64,000 nucleotides of DNA from Rhododendron vialii (GCF_030253575.1 NC_080560.1:42423001-42487000), one strand, 5' to 3'. Counted from the first letter of the stretch, positions 21,100 to 31,917 are shown. Notes: generated by a model not told the origin, from the letters alone. Made by a program: numbers and translations.

Positions 21100-23180
21100 C
21101 ATGTTTCCTCCGTTAGTTTTTCAACCACCAAATATGTGGAGACCTGATCATACCACACAGTTCTCAGTACCATTTCCCCATGGACAACCCTATGTTCCTC
21201 CACATCCTCATGGATTTTCTCATTCTAGACCTCAGGCTCATTTTGTGCAATCTGATTTCTCCTCACATGGCTCTGGTATTCCTTTCTCACATGGATATAA
21301 TAGTGGTTACAGTGGTCCTATGTACTCCACTCCAAGTATTCTTCCAGGATTTGAGAGTCCCACAGTACAGCATTCCTCAGGCCCTTCTACAGTAGCTTTT
21401 ACTGCTACTTATCCAGCAACTCAAGGATCTTCTGCATATGTCTCTCCTTCTCAGAATTGGTATTTTGACAGTGGAGCAACAAACCATGTCACTCTTAATG
21501 CTGCAACACTCACTCAAACTCAGCCCTATACTGAAGGAATAGGAGTGACAGTTGGGAATGGTAAGATTCTACCTATTACATGTGTTGGGAAAGGACTATT
21601 GCCTACACCAAATGCCAACTTTCATTTAACCAATGTTTTGCACACACCTGCTATCACACATAATCTTCTTTCTGTTTTTCAGTTTGCCAAAGACAATAAC
21701 TGTGCCCTAACCTTTGATTCCTCTGGTTATGTCATTCAGGACAACCAGTCTCAACGGATTCTATTTCAAGGACCATGCCACAAGGGTCTCTACCCTATTC
21801 AGACTGTTTCTGAGTCTTCTTCTACTCAGGTTCCTGTGGCTTTTCATAGTAATAACATTGTGCCAGTCTCTCCTGCCTTTCTCTGGCATCAGAGGCTTGG
21901 TCATCCTAGTTTACCTCCTTTTCACGCTTTAATAAAGCAATTTGATTTGCCTGTTACCAAACTTTTTAATGTCTCTTGTTATAGTTGTCATAGTGTGAAA
22001 AGTCACAAACTGAGTTTTCCTATTTCTGTTTCTAAATCTGTTCAACCTTTTGATTTGTTACATATGGATGTATGGGATCCTGCTCCTATACCATCTGTTA
22101 AGGGGTTTAGATATTATCTCCTCATCATTGATGATTGCACTAGATATTCGTGGTTGTTTCCCTTGCACTATAAATCTGATGTTAAGACAACTCTCACTCA
22201 TTTCAAAGCTTATGTGCAAACTCAATTTCATACTTCTGCTAAGATGGTGAGATCTGACAATGGAAAAGAATTTGTTAATCATTATCTTACTAGTTTGTTT
22301 CTAACTAGTGGTATAATACATCAGACTTATTGTCCACACACACCAGAACAAAATGGTGTGGTGGAAAGAAAACATAGACATCTTATGGATACTACTCTCA
22401 CACTTCTTCATCAAGCAGGCATGCCAGCTAAGTTTTGGTTGGAAGCTTTACTCACAACAGTTTTTCTAGCTAATAGACTTCCTCACTCTTCCTTGAATTT
22501 TCAGGTTCCTTTTGTTCTTTTCTTTCATACAAAACCTGATTATCAAGCTCTCAAACCTTTTGGTTGTGCTTGCTTCCCTTGGTTAAAACCATATAACTCA
22601 CACAAACTAATCCCTAAATCCAAACCTTGTGTGTTTTTAGGATATTGTCCTACTTCTAAAGGATACAGGTGTTTTGATCCAATATCCAACAATGTATACA
22701 TCTCTAGACATGTCAATTTTATTGAGTCTGATTTTCCCTATACCTCTCTTGTTTCTCAGTCCTTATCTCATACTTCAAATGAGTTGTCTACTTTTGTTGT
22801 TCCTCTTACTAGTTTCCAAGATATTGTTGTCACAGTTCAACCACCTGTGCCTGTGCCTTCTGTGTCTTCTTCTTTAGCTTCTTCTGTTGTTCCAGTTCCT
22901 TTTTTTGAGCATACATCCTTTCCAATTCAATTTGGTTCTGATTTTACTGTTCATGTTCCTATTTCAGCTGTTGTTTCCTCTTCTTCTAGTCCTATTTCAT
23001 CTTCTCTTTCTGATCCTGCTTCTATTGTTCCCTCTTCTCCTGTTGTTGCTTCATCACATTCTATGAGAACTAGGTCTAAAAATGGTATATACAAACCACG
23101 ACATCCTCTGACTTTGCTTGCTTCTGTGTCCTCTTTTCCTACTAAAGAACCTTCTCATTTCTCTGAAGCCATAATTTTTT
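21100..23180 (+). mobile_element. Protease and integrase region of the copia element (fossil)
   Basis: WYFDSGATNHVT near 21460 is the retropepsin active-site motif of copia elements. LWHQRLGHPS (about 21880) is the pre-integrase zinc-binding region. HMDVWDPAPIPSVKGFRYYL and the later VRSDNGKEF (about 22245) and QNGVVERKHRHL (about 22350) are the integrase core. The region ends in a Ser-rich linker with RTRSKNGI, the usual start of the RT part. Confidence 0.88.
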
Positions 23181-23189
23181 AGCCCTGTC

Positions 23190-24490
23190 ATCAAACAGCC
23201 CACTATTAGAATTGTGCTTAGCCTAGTTGTTCATCATAATTGGAAGCTATGTCAATTAGATGTCTCCAATGCTTTCTTGCATGGAGTCATTGACGATGAG
23301 GTTTATATGAAGCAACCCTTGGGTTATAAGCATTCTCAACATCCAACTTTTGTGTGCAAACTCAAAAAGGCATTATATGGTCTGAGACAAGCTCCAAGAG
23401 CTTGGTTTTCTTTCTTCTCTGGCTTTCTCATTCAACAAGGTTTTCAGAACAGCAAGGCTGATGTGTCTCTCTTTACTCTGAAGAATGATCGAGGAATTAC
23501 TCTCGTTCTTGTATATGTTGATGATATCATTGTGACTGGAAGCAATCCTGAATATATCACTGATCTTGTTGCTGTTCTTGGTACAAGATTTGTTATGAAA
23601 GACCTAGGCACTCTTAGTTATTTCTTGGGTATTGAGGTACTGAGACATGGTTCTTCTGTTATACTTTCTCAAGCTAAATATGCTACCGATTTGTTAATCA
23701 AAGCTGGAATGCAAGATTGCAAACCAAGTGATTCCCCCTCTTCTATTAAACCAACAGTTCTGGAACCTGATCTTCCATTGATAGATCCTAGTTGGTATAG
23801 AACCATTGTGGGATCCCTCTAATATCTTACTTTAACCAAACCTGAAATATCTTTTGCTGTTAATGTTGCTGTCAGCATATGCATGATCCTAGGGAAAGTC
23901 ACTTTGTGGCAGTGAAAAGAATTTTGAGGTACATCAAAGGCAGCCTGCAACAAGGTCTTGTCTTTAGTCCAGGTCCACTTCTTCTTACTGCATATTCAGA
24001 TGTAGATTGGGCAGGGAGTCACATGGATAGAAGGTCTACTACTGGTTTTTGTTTATTTTTGGGCTCAAATCTTATCTCATGGTGCTCTAAGAAACAACAT
24101 ACAGTGGCTCGATCCTCTACTGAAGCTGAGTATAGAGCCCTTGCTCAAACCACTGCTGATATTCTTTGGGTTCATCAACTGATGCTTGATCTTCATCTTA
24201 CTCCTTCTATTCCTTATACTTTGTGGTGTGATAATCAATCTGCAATAGCCCTTGCATCCAATCCTATCTTCCATGCAAGGACTAAACATGTTGAAGTGGA
24301 CTATCACTTTATACGAGAAAAAGTTCTGAACAAACAGGTTGATATTCAACACATTGGGACATTGGCACAGATTGCAGATATTTTTACAAAAGCTCTGTCC
24401 GTAGCTCGGTTTCAATTCTTGAAGACCAAACTCATGGTCGTGGAGACTCCCATGAGTTTGCAAGGGGCTGTTAGCAGAACCCATTAGCTA
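23190..24490 (+). mobile_element. Reverse transcriptase and RNase H region of the copia element (fossil)
   Basis: QLDVSNAFLHG and LYGLRQAPRAW, then the catalytic YVDDII (about 23520), mark the reverse transcriptase. The RNase H part shows DVDWAGSHMDRRSTTGFCLF, STEAEYRAL (about 24115), LWCDNQSAIALASNP and ADIFTKALS. It ends just before a purine run (GCAAGGGGC) and an internal LTR of a different sequence. Confidence 0.88.
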
Positions 24491-24741
24491 GGACTCAGAT
24501 GAGTTTATGTGATTGTTTTGTACTAAAGTGTAGTTAGTTACAACTGATTAGTTGCAGATTAGTTAGCATTAGTTTGGGGGTTAAGGCCAGCTGAGCTGGC
24601 CACATTCAAGTTGAGTCACATAGATCTTTGTAAAAGGAACGCTGAGATTCAGTTGACAAAAACAAGGAGAAATGAATATCTTCTCTCTCTTCTCTCTCTC
24701 AAGTCTATCTTCTGTTCTTGACGATTAGGGTTTCTTCTATA
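24469..24741 (+). repeat. Internal LTR of a second copia family
   Basis: It begins TGTTAGCAGAACCC right after the purine run that closes the RNase H region. It runs through a pyrimidine-rich tail to ...GGGTTTCTTCTATA and is followed by TGGTAT, the start of a primer-binding site. It does not resemble the outer LTRs except for the general promoter and pyrimidine layout. This implies that the coding part and the outer LTRs come from different copia families. Confidence 0.7.
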
Positions 24742-24745
24742 TGGT

Positions 24746-25670
24746 ATTAGGGACAGTAATCAGTTTTGTAATTAGGTATATAAAAGGAGGGGCTGTTGTG
24801 TATTGTACTGAGGATTTTCAGAAAGGAAATAATGGAAAAGTGCCTTTCTTCTCTTCCTCTCTCATATATTTTCTCTCTCTGTTTCTTGAAGAATCTTTGA
24901 AATTTCTCTTAGTTTTTGTCAAGAATCATGAATTTCTTCATGGTATCAAAGCCAGGTTTACCCACTCCTGATTCTCTTTTTGTGGATATACATCTGTATA
25001 GAACTCTTGTGGGTTCTTTGCAATATCCGACATTGACTAGACCAGAGATCTCTTATTCTGTAAATGTTGCTTGTCAACATATGCATTCCTCAAAACAGAG
25101 TGATTTCATTGCTGTTAAAAGGATCCTATGGTACATCAAGGGTACTGTGCATCAAGGGTTGCACTTTATTTCTAGTCCTCTGACTCTTACAGCTTATGCA
25201 GATGCTGATTGGGCAGGGGATCCTGTTGATAGAAGGTCCACTACAGGTTTTGCTGTTTTTATGGGGTCTAATTTGGTATCTTGGTGTGCCAAGAAACAAC
25301 ATACAGTGGCCAGGTCCTCCATTGAAGCTGAGTATAGGGCCATGGCACACACAACTAGTGATTTAATTTGTCTTCAACAATTATTTTCTGAGTTGCATAT
25401 CACTGTGGCCACTCCACCCATGTTGTTTTGTGATAACAAATCTGCCATGGCACTTGCTTCTAATCCTGTGTTTCATGCCAGGACCAAACACATTGAGATA
25501 GATTATCACTTTATTCGTGAACAAGTTCTTAGTAAGCATATTGCTTTGTCTCATATTTGCTCTGCAGAACAACTTGCTGATATCTTTACCAAAGCTTTAT
25601 CAGTGTTTCGATTTCAGTTTCTTAAGTCCAAACTCATGGTGAGTGATCCTCCCATGCGTTTGCTGGGGGA
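24746..25670 (+). mobile_element. Internal partial outer-type LTR plus second RT/RNase H end (fossil)
   Basis: From about 24746 the sequence is the outer LTR again, lacking its first 140 or so bases and ending TTTCTTCA at 24940. A primer-binding site TGGTATCAAAGCC (24941-24953) follows and is joined directly to the end of a reverse transcriptase (LYRTLVGSLQYPTLTRPEIS) and an RNase H (DADWAGDPVDRRSTTGFAVF, ADIFTKALSVFRFQ). This RNase H is clearly diverged from the one at 23.9-24.5 kb and presumably belongs to the outer-LTR family. Gag, protease, integrase and most of RT are absent from this part. Confidence 0.75.
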
Positions 25671-25987
25671 TGTAAAGGATTCTCAGGAATTGACCAGCTC
25701 AACTGCTTTGACCAGCTCAACTATTGCTGAAACAGATTTCACCTCCACTTCCACGTCAGATTAGTGGTTAAGTTTGTTGAGATTAGCTTCTAATTAGGGA
25801 CAGTAATCAGTTTTGTAATTAGGGATATAAAAGGAGGGGCTGCTGTGTATTGTACTGAGGATTTTCATAAAGGAAATAATAGAAAAGTGCCTTTCTTCTC
25901 TTCCTCTCTCATATATTTTCTCTCTCTGTTTCTTGAAGAATCTTTGAAATTTCTCTTGGTTTTTGTCAAGAATCATGAATTTCTTCA
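25671..25987 (+). repeat. 3' LTR of the copia element
   Basis: Same ends as the 5' LTR (TGTAAAGG...TTCTTCA), preceded by a purine-rich CTGGGGGA and followed by the target duplication GACTT. Confidence 0.9.
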
Positions 25988-26457
25988 GACTTAATTAATC
26001 CGCGATATCTCTGATAGTCCTGAACCATTATCAGTTAGTTGCCAATGCAATGGTTCCGGTGGCGGAACGCGTACACTCTTCAAAGGCCAAGAAATCAGGT
26101 GGAGATTTGGGGCCGATGTCTCCGCATCAAGTGCTCAATGTCACTTCAATTGGCAATCCAAAGACAAATCTTTTAATGTATATGATGGGAGTGTGCGCAA
26201 ATATTGTGGAGTTTCGAATGATACGTGCACTTGCTATTGGTGCGCGAAACCTGACGGTTTCTATACCAGTGGTGATAAGTCACAGTGGAAGACACAATAT
26301 AGCTGGTCCGACTCTTAGTTTGTTCCATCGTTATACTGCATCAGTTATTTGGTGCTCCAATAAATTATCAGTGCTCATAAGAAGCTTAGTTTCGCTTATG
26401 ATCCTTTTATATCTGTTGTGACACATTCGTTTACACATCCTTATTCATTGTTTTGAT

Positions 26458-26692
26458 AACTCAGGTGTCCAGGCTAGCTTAAGCCTAAAGTGCACTTTGA
26501 CTAATTTTGGGACCGATCCCACCACCCCCTTGCGGGAGTCCCAATTAAAGCCAAAGTTTGTGCTTTGTATGGATTGACACCAAAAAAGTTGAAAAGATCG
26601 AGAGATTTCGAACTCAAGACCTTTTAAAGGAGCAAACCCTTAAACCCCGGCCTTGACCATTAGACCGACCCCTTGACTGGAGTGCAACGTTA
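26458..26692 (-). mobile_element. tRNA-derived SINE, minus strand
   Basis: On the minus strand it starts near AAGGGGTCGGTCTAATGGTC (A-box-like). A B-box-like GAGTTCGAAATCTC follows about 55 bases later. The body has CAATCCATACAAAGC and GGGACTCCCGCAAGGGGG, and it ends near GGACACCTGAGTTAT. The same 3' body and tail recur at several places in this window (near 14750, 33650, 48700, 53050, 56700). It lies just downstream of the broken SPH gene. Confidence 0.7.
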
Positions 26693-26895
26693 TCGATATT
26701 ACAGGGCAAAAAATAAAAATTTAATGACACCTCAACAGCTCGTAAAGGCCATTGACTTGGTCTAGCCCTACGGCTAAATATAATGTGTACTCAAGCAATT
26801 TAAGGGTATAGAACAACATTTCATTTAATTTAGGTTCTAATCCTAAAAGGATATTGAAAATAGAACTTGAAGTGAAATCAAATCAAGGTTAATTT

Positions 26896-28500
26896 CATAA
26901 ATCAAAATCTATTAATTTCGTGGTTCAATTCAACCATATTGTAGTACCTTGGATATCTTCTTTATCAATATAAAAGAGATTTCGATCCGATTTAAAATTA
27001 TTGTGATTCAAGGAGTTTCCCAATATAATTTGTTTTTCGACCTATTGAGGGTAAAATCGTCATATCTTTTGATGTGTAAATAATTTTTAGGCCGAACTAA
27101 TTTGGTTAGAAATTAGGCTTGACAAGCTTTTTAGCGGTTCAAACCACGTGAAAATCGGAGTTAGAGAGTGTCCGTGACAAGGCCGCAAAATTTGATCGGA
27201 TTTGATATTTTAAGGATGCGCCTAGGGCGCAATGAAGTGCGCTCGGGGCGCATGGAATTGCATCTGGGGCGCAATAAAGCTCCACAATTGCTCAAACTTT
27301 GCACGTTTGTCCCAGGCACTTCGTAACTCCAATTTTTGCAAGATTTGAATCCTCAGAAAGCTTGTGGAGTCTACTTTTTAACCCAAGTAGTTTGGATCTA
27401 AAATTATTTGAACATCATGACCAATGTACTCCTTTTGAGTTGAAAAATAAATCATTTTGGTAAAACGCTCACATCTTCCTCACTTTAAATAGGATAAAAA
27501 CCTATTATATATGGATAAAAAGGATTTTAAAAGTACTAAAAGATAGTGGAATCCAACCATGAAAATAATTGTGTGATTTGGGTCATGGTGGAGGTGGTCG
27601 TGATCAGCAGGTGAAATTAAATATTAAAAATTAAGCAATTTTTGTGTGCTTTGATAAGTGTGGAAAGCCCTATGAACTCTTCAAGTTTATTAAGAAAAGA
27701 ACGAGTACTTTAGAATTGGGAATGAGTACCGATTGGAACTTAGAATGAGGGGGATGGAGCGAAAATGTGTTTTAACATTAGTGGCTCCGACGATTTTTGA
27801 GTTGGTCTACTTCTGACACTTCTGACCAACTTTTCATAAACCAAAATCTATTAACTTCATTGTTCGATTCCACCATCTTGTAGTACTTGGAATATCCTCT
27901 TTATCGCCTCTTTATCAATATAAAATATGTTTCGATCAGATTTAAAACTATTGTGATTCAAGGAGTTTCTCGAAATAATTTATTTTTCAACCTATTGAGG
28001 GTAGATTTGTCATATCTTTTGATGTTTAAATAATTTTTGGGCCGAACTAATTTGGTTAGAAATTAGGTTTGACAAGCTTTTCAATGGTTCAAACCGCGTG
28101 AAAATCGAAGGTTGGGAGTGTCTGTGACAAGACTGCAAAGTTTAATCGATTTTGATATTTGAAGGATGCACCTAGGGCGCATAATTGCGCCTGGAGCGCA
28201 ATAAAGCTTCACAATTGGTCAAACTTTGCAGGTTTGTCCCGAACACTCCCGAACTCCGATTTTCGTAAGGTTTAAACCGTCAGAAAGCTTGTGGAGTCTA
28301 CTTTCTAACCCAAGAAGTTTAGATCTTAAATTATTTGAACATCAAAATATATGACCAATTTACTCTCGATGAGTTTAAAAATAAATCATTTCGGTAAAAT
28401 GCTCTCATCTTTCTCACTTTAAATAGGATAAAGACCTATTATATATGGATAAATAGGATTTTAAAAGTACTAAAATATGGTCGAATCGAACCATGAAACT
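26896..28500. repeat. Second block of foldback monomers (two copies)
   Basis: About 26896-27560 and 27769-28500 are homologous to the 757-bp monomers at 8.3-10.5 kb: CACCATCTTGTAGTACTT, TATCATATCTTTTGATG-like text and AAAATCGGAGTT/AACTCCGATTTT pairs around a GC-rich GCGCC centre. The two copies are separated by about 200 unrelated bases. The first is cut at its left end. Confidence 0.75.
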
Positions 28501-28559
28501 AATAGAGTTTACTTCGTGAAAAGTGGGTAGTAAGTAGACCACGACAAAAATCATCGGAG

Positions 28560-28815
28560 CACTACCACCAACACTGTCCTCAAAACACAACCTTTCCACC
28601 ACCTATATCACCGTCACTACACCACCGTTACTTCTAAACTTACACTCTTCTACCACCATTGGCATCTCACCTCAACCCTACCCTCTTTGTCTTCATTTAA
28701 CAACTACCACCAACACCACCACTTCAAATGCCACGACTATCACACCTCCACATGCAACTGCACCACGACCACCACACCACCACTACCAGCATCATTTTAG
28801 CACCACATACCCACC
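28560..28815. repeat. CCA/CAC-rich, strand-biased low-complexity tract
   Basis: The plus strand is strikingly rich in ACC, CCACC and CAC words, with few G, for about 250 bases. No long open frame is present. It lies where exon 2 of the PR-10 pseudogene should be. Confidence 0.7.
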
Positions 28816-28973
28816 AGTCCACCCCCCTCTGCAAAAGGAAAATAACTTTCCAAATTAAAGAGGTTCCATCAGAGTAAATTATGTATGAAAAAATCTAAAT
28901 ATATGATTTCTTGAAGCAACTTAAATATTGTATGTGCAATAATGTAGAACATGTAGCGATGATAGAAACTAGC

Positions 28974-29157
28974 CATCGCCAAAAGTGGTGAGCTTGATGG
29001 TTCCAACTCCTCCATCTCCTTCAAGGATTTCCACGCTCTTGATGGCTCGCGGAAGAATCTTGGGGATGACGGTGTCAGCGTCAAGAGCAAAGGCCTTGAA
29101 CATCCTGGGAGCAGGGATTGGGGAAGGGATCTCCATATCGTAAGTGATGGCACCCGT
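28974..29157 (-). pseudogene. PR-10 exon-1 pseudogene
   Basis: The complete exon 1 of a PR-10 gene on the minus strand keeps its frame ([19 protein letters not shown], the loop GDGGVGT, TTFGDG) and the GC splice donor of the clade. The initiator, however, is ACG instead of ATG, and no exon 2 follows: past the donor comes AT-rich and CCA-rich sequence. Substitutions are few, including VLDADTL changed to ALDADTV. It is closest to copy 7 (44.7-45.3 kb), which shares [14 protein letters not shown] and GDGGVGT. Its TATA box (29278-29285) is still intact. A transcript would give no normal PR-10. Confidence 0.88.
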
Positions 29158-29277
29158 GGTATAATTGGATAGAAGTGAGGAACTGAACAGGCTAGTGAAG
29201 AAGAAGGGGAAATAAGTAGGATTAATAGTTTATTTGTGGGAGATACTGGTGTGGGAAAATGTGAGTAGCAGAGGAGG

Positions 29278-29285
29278 TATTTATA
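29278..29285 (-). promoter_or_regulatory. TATA box of the PR-10 pseudogene
   Basis: The minus strand reads TATAAATA followed by CCTCCTC, the context shared with intact copies, about 121 bases upstream of the lost start codon. Confidence 0.7.
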
Positions 29286-29478
29286 ACTAGAGTGAGTCTA
29301 ATGGTCACCTTGTGGGGGCTGGACTAACCCCAAAAAAAAACTATCAAATTTATTTGATTCAAATAACAGCCTAATGGGAATATAAACTATTCATATTTGA
29401 AGTCAGGTCAGAGTAGCTGTTACACAAGAAATAGCAAAAAGAGAATTCATAAGGTATTTGCTGTGAATAATTGACAAG

Positions 29479-29822
29479 ACTTTGATCTGGTCTTCCAGCC
29501 CAACGGTCAAGAGCGGGAGGTTTTGGGTTCGACTTTCGAGCAGATAGACTAACATTGACACCACTCGTAGTAGTTTAATTCACGAACCGACTAATGCTAC
29601 CTGCGGCCAAAAAAAAAAAAATTTGACCGGACCTGGGAATAAATTAACAAGACTTTGATCTGGTCTTCTAGCCCAACGGTCAAGAGCGGCAGGTTTTGGG
29701 TTCGACTTTCGAGCTGATAGACTAACATCAACACCACTCGTAGTAGTTTAATTCACGAACCGACTAATGCTACCTGCAGCCAAAAAAAAAAAATTTTTGA
29801 ACGGACGTGGGAATAAATTAAC
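29479..29822 (+). mobile_element. Tandem pair of SINE copies, about 170 bp each
   Basis: Two adjacent, nearly identical units each start GACTTTGATCTGGTCTTC. Each has CCCAACGGTCAAGAGCGG (A-box-like), a B-box-like GGGTTCGACTTTCGAG and an A-run before GGAATAAATTAAC. The units differ by only a few bases. A tandem SINE dimer from duplication or repeated insertion is the best reading. Confidence 0.7.
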
Positions 29823-29824
29823 TA

Positions 29825-30580
29825 GGGTATATACCAGGATCTGTGAGTGTCCTGACTTTGTGCAGGTTAATTTACTCACACATTTGATTCTTTAAATGAT
29901 AATGGAACAATGATGGTATAGTACAACTTCTACCATTTTGACCAAAAAAGAAACTGTAAAGCCTGATGAAGTAATCTTATCCTCAATTTCTTTCTTTCTT
30001 TCTTTTACCACTTTTTATGTATTTTTGTAATTTGTCCTTCAAATATAAACTATAAGGTATGATGGTATAGCCAATGTTTTAAAAGTCGCTAGGCGCTAGT
30101 CGGGCGATCCGCTACCTTCGAGTTTCGAGGCCTAGTAATTGGCGATTAATCGGCCCATATCAATTAGTGATCGGCGATTAATCGACGGATAGCAATTAGT
30201 CGGATTTAGTTGGATAGGCCCTGCCAACGATTAACTGCCAATTAATTTCTTTTTTTTTAGAACACTTACAGCAACGAACATTGGGATGATACGTACTTAG
30301 AAATGGTGGTCCGAAGAATCTCGATAGTAGCTCCATGAACAATCCTTTGCGGGATTGGATTTTTCGATAGCGGAATTCATGGTAGCCTAACACGTTTGAT
30401 CCTAATCGGAACATATAATTTTCTGGGGTTGTCTTCTAGATAAACTGATGGTTCTTCCACATGAAAACAAAGATTTCCTCTCCACAGTTATTCAAATTCG
30501 TTTGTTTTTTTTAGTTCTTATGGTTTGTAGACTTGACTGTGGCAACGGATGGGCCCTGCTTAGACAAGTACTCCTTTGGA
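29825..30580. other. Intergenic, old dispersed repeat fragments
   Basis: No gene. About 30080-30235 holds GCTAGGCGCTAGTCGGGCG-type text with repeated GGCGATTAATCG words, a low-complexity repeat. The rest is unassigned. Confidence 0.35.
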
Positions 30581-31200
30581 ACATCAATTTTGACCAGCAA
30601 TCCAGGTGTATTGGGCCCTTGGCTACTAACTGGAATAGGAATATGAAAGCTAAGCCCATCATTGGCATGATTTAATGTAGGGGAAAATGACGGCCTTAAA
30701 CGTGTTTTGATAATTAATACCCGATAGTTTGTTTAACATTGACTTCAAATCTCCTAGGTACGTTATGTACGTAATTCATAACATTTACAAAAACTGTGTA
30801 ATAAGAAACAAATTTGCACACAAACCAAGAACAAAACCAATATGACCGTTTGGCTTGTCTTGTTTATTATTTACTTTTGTGAATTCATCTTTAGTGAACC
30901 TTTTTCGTATATATCTAGATGAAAAGAAGCAAAAAGATAGAAATAGAAATTTGATCCCTTCCAAAAAGAACCAATGAACAAATATCACTGAAAACCATAA
31001 TGAGTCTCATCAATCGATACACTCAGAGAGACATCTCTCCGATGGAAAATTACTACAATAAAAAGTCCTTTTTATCGGATGCAATCCACGAAAGCCACCA
31101 CTCACCAAACAAACAAAAAGACCAAAAACCACACCTTTGAAAACAGAGACACGCTCATAAGAACATACACAGATCAATAAATATTCCTAGGAACTCTGGT
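30580..31200. other. 3' flank of PR-10 copy 4 (duplicated module B1)
   Basis: Gene-free. It aligns with three separated pieces: 33395-33570, 38093-38281 and 40565-40797, the last being the 3' flank of copy 6. The landmark GTATTGGGCCCTTGGCTA is near 30608 and 33423. The landmark GAAACAAATTTGCAC is near 30805 and 38096. Module B1 keeps these contiguous, so the other copy has been split by insertions. Confidence 0.7.
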
Positions 31201-31203
31201 TTT

Positions 31204-31782
31204 TTAGGCATCGGGATTTGCCAGGAGGTAAGCCTCGATAGCCTTGAACATGCGGGAGGCCCTCTCTTTGCCGGCCTTGATTTCCTCTTCGCTGACTTGG
31301 GCATCGCCCTTGGTGGTATAGATGCCCCTGTTCTTGCAGACGGATCCTCCCTCAGGGGCGGCCACAATCTTGATGTGGTAGGAGATCGATTCAATAAGCC
31401 CCGCGAAGCCATCGCCTTCGATCACGGTGTAACTGTAGGTGAAGTTCTCCTTGTCGACGGCATCCACTCTTTGCTTCGCGCTCTTATACGCTCTGCCTGC
31501 ATATCCAGAGTAGCCCACATATTCATTAGATCAATTACCTATACAACATTTAGTGCAAATAATATTATAATTACATAGTTATAGTAAAGAAAACTAGCCT
31601 TCGCCAAAGGTGATGAGCTTGACGGTTCCGGCTCCTCCATCGCCTTCGAGGATTTCCACGCTCTTGATGGCTTGGGAGATGATTTTGGGGATGAGGGTGT
31701 CAGCGTCAAGAACAAATGCCTTGAACATCCTAGCTGGAGGGATTGAGGAAGGGACCTCCATATCGTAAGTGATGACACCCAT
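31204..31782 (-). CDS. PR-10 / Bet v 1-family protein, copy 4 (158 aa)
   Basis: Minus-strand exons 31599-31782 and 31204-31496, with a 102-bp intron, the shortest of the set, in codon 62 with a GC donor. The next GT, four bases on, would bring in the TAG of GGCTAG, so GC is the only in-frame choice. The product starts [20 protein letters not shown] and has GDGGAGT and [20 protein letters not shown], ending LLANPDA. Exon 2 opens [10 protein letters not shown], where relatives have SAYKS. It pairs with copy 6 ([18 protein letters not shown]) and has extra changes ([22 protein letters not shown]), so it is somewhat more diverged but unbroken. Its 5' leader contains a (GA)n microsatellite. Confidence 0.9.
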
Positions 31783-31820
31783 GGTGTTTTGAAAGTGTGA
31801 AAAAAATGAACAGGTGATGA

Positions 31821-31821
<1 letters not shown>

Positions 31822-31866
<45 letters not shown>
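31822..31866. repeat. (GA)n microsatellite in the 5' leader of PR-10 copy 4
   Basis: About 22 GA units lie between the TATA box and the ATG of copy 4, reading (TC)n on the gene's sense strand. The matching leader of copy 6 has AAGAAGAAGAAG instead. TC-rich leaders are common in plants; this one is expanded. Confidence 0.9.
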
Positions 31867-31869
<3 letters not shown>

Positions 31870-31917
31870 GGAAGGTTTAATTGGTGTGAGAAAAATGTGA
31901 GATCGAAGTAGAGGAGG

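Larger units (their letters stand above)
19594..25987 (+). mobile_element. Mosaic Ty1/copia LTR retrotransposon with 5-bp target duplication
   Basis: Terminal repeats are 19594-19908 and 25671-25987, starting TGTAAAGG and ending TTCTTCA. They are flanked by the same 5 bases, GACTT (19589-19593 and 25988-25992), so the whole 6.4 kb went in as one unit. TGGTATCAAAGCC follows the 5' LTR as primer-binding site, and a purine-rich CTGGGGGA precedes the 3' LTR. Inside are gag (about 20.0-20.9 kb), protease and integrase (about 21.1-23.1 kb), reverse transcriptase (about 23.2-23.8 kb) and RNase H (about 23.9-24.5 kb). These are followed by a different LTR, a partial LTR of the outer type, a second primer-binding site and a second RT/RNase H end. 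The two outer LTRs differ at roughly eight sites in 315, so the insertion is young, on the order of a million years or so. The coding part is broken in a handful of places. The lineage may be Ale-like (tentative). Confidence 0.88.
19487..26318 (+). pseudogene. Self-incompatibility S1-like (SPH) secreted protein gene, split by a copia element
   Basis: The first part (19487-19593) encodes MSSFLSQSLIITFLFVSTTL followed by CGEQQ, a clear signal peptide. The second part lies beyond the inserted retroelement (19594-25987), frame 25995-26318. It encodes about 107 residues with the order of the plant S1 / SPH family: SVSCQCNGSG, LFKGQEIRWRFGAD, CHFNWQSKDKSFNVYDG, CTCYWCAKPDGFYTS, then QWKTQYSWSDS-stop. 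The G-Q-E-x-x-W-x-F, C-x-F-x-W, F-x-V-Y and Y-W-x-x-x-x-D-G-F-Y landmarks fit that family of small secreted Cys-containing proteins. In poppy such proteins are self-incompatibility signals; elsewhere most are of unknown role. Besides the insertion, the two coding halves are not in the same frame at the junction, so the gene was either already damaged or lost bases later. A possible poly(A) signal AATAAA lies near 26360. This copy cannot make the normal protein. Confidence 0.8.
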
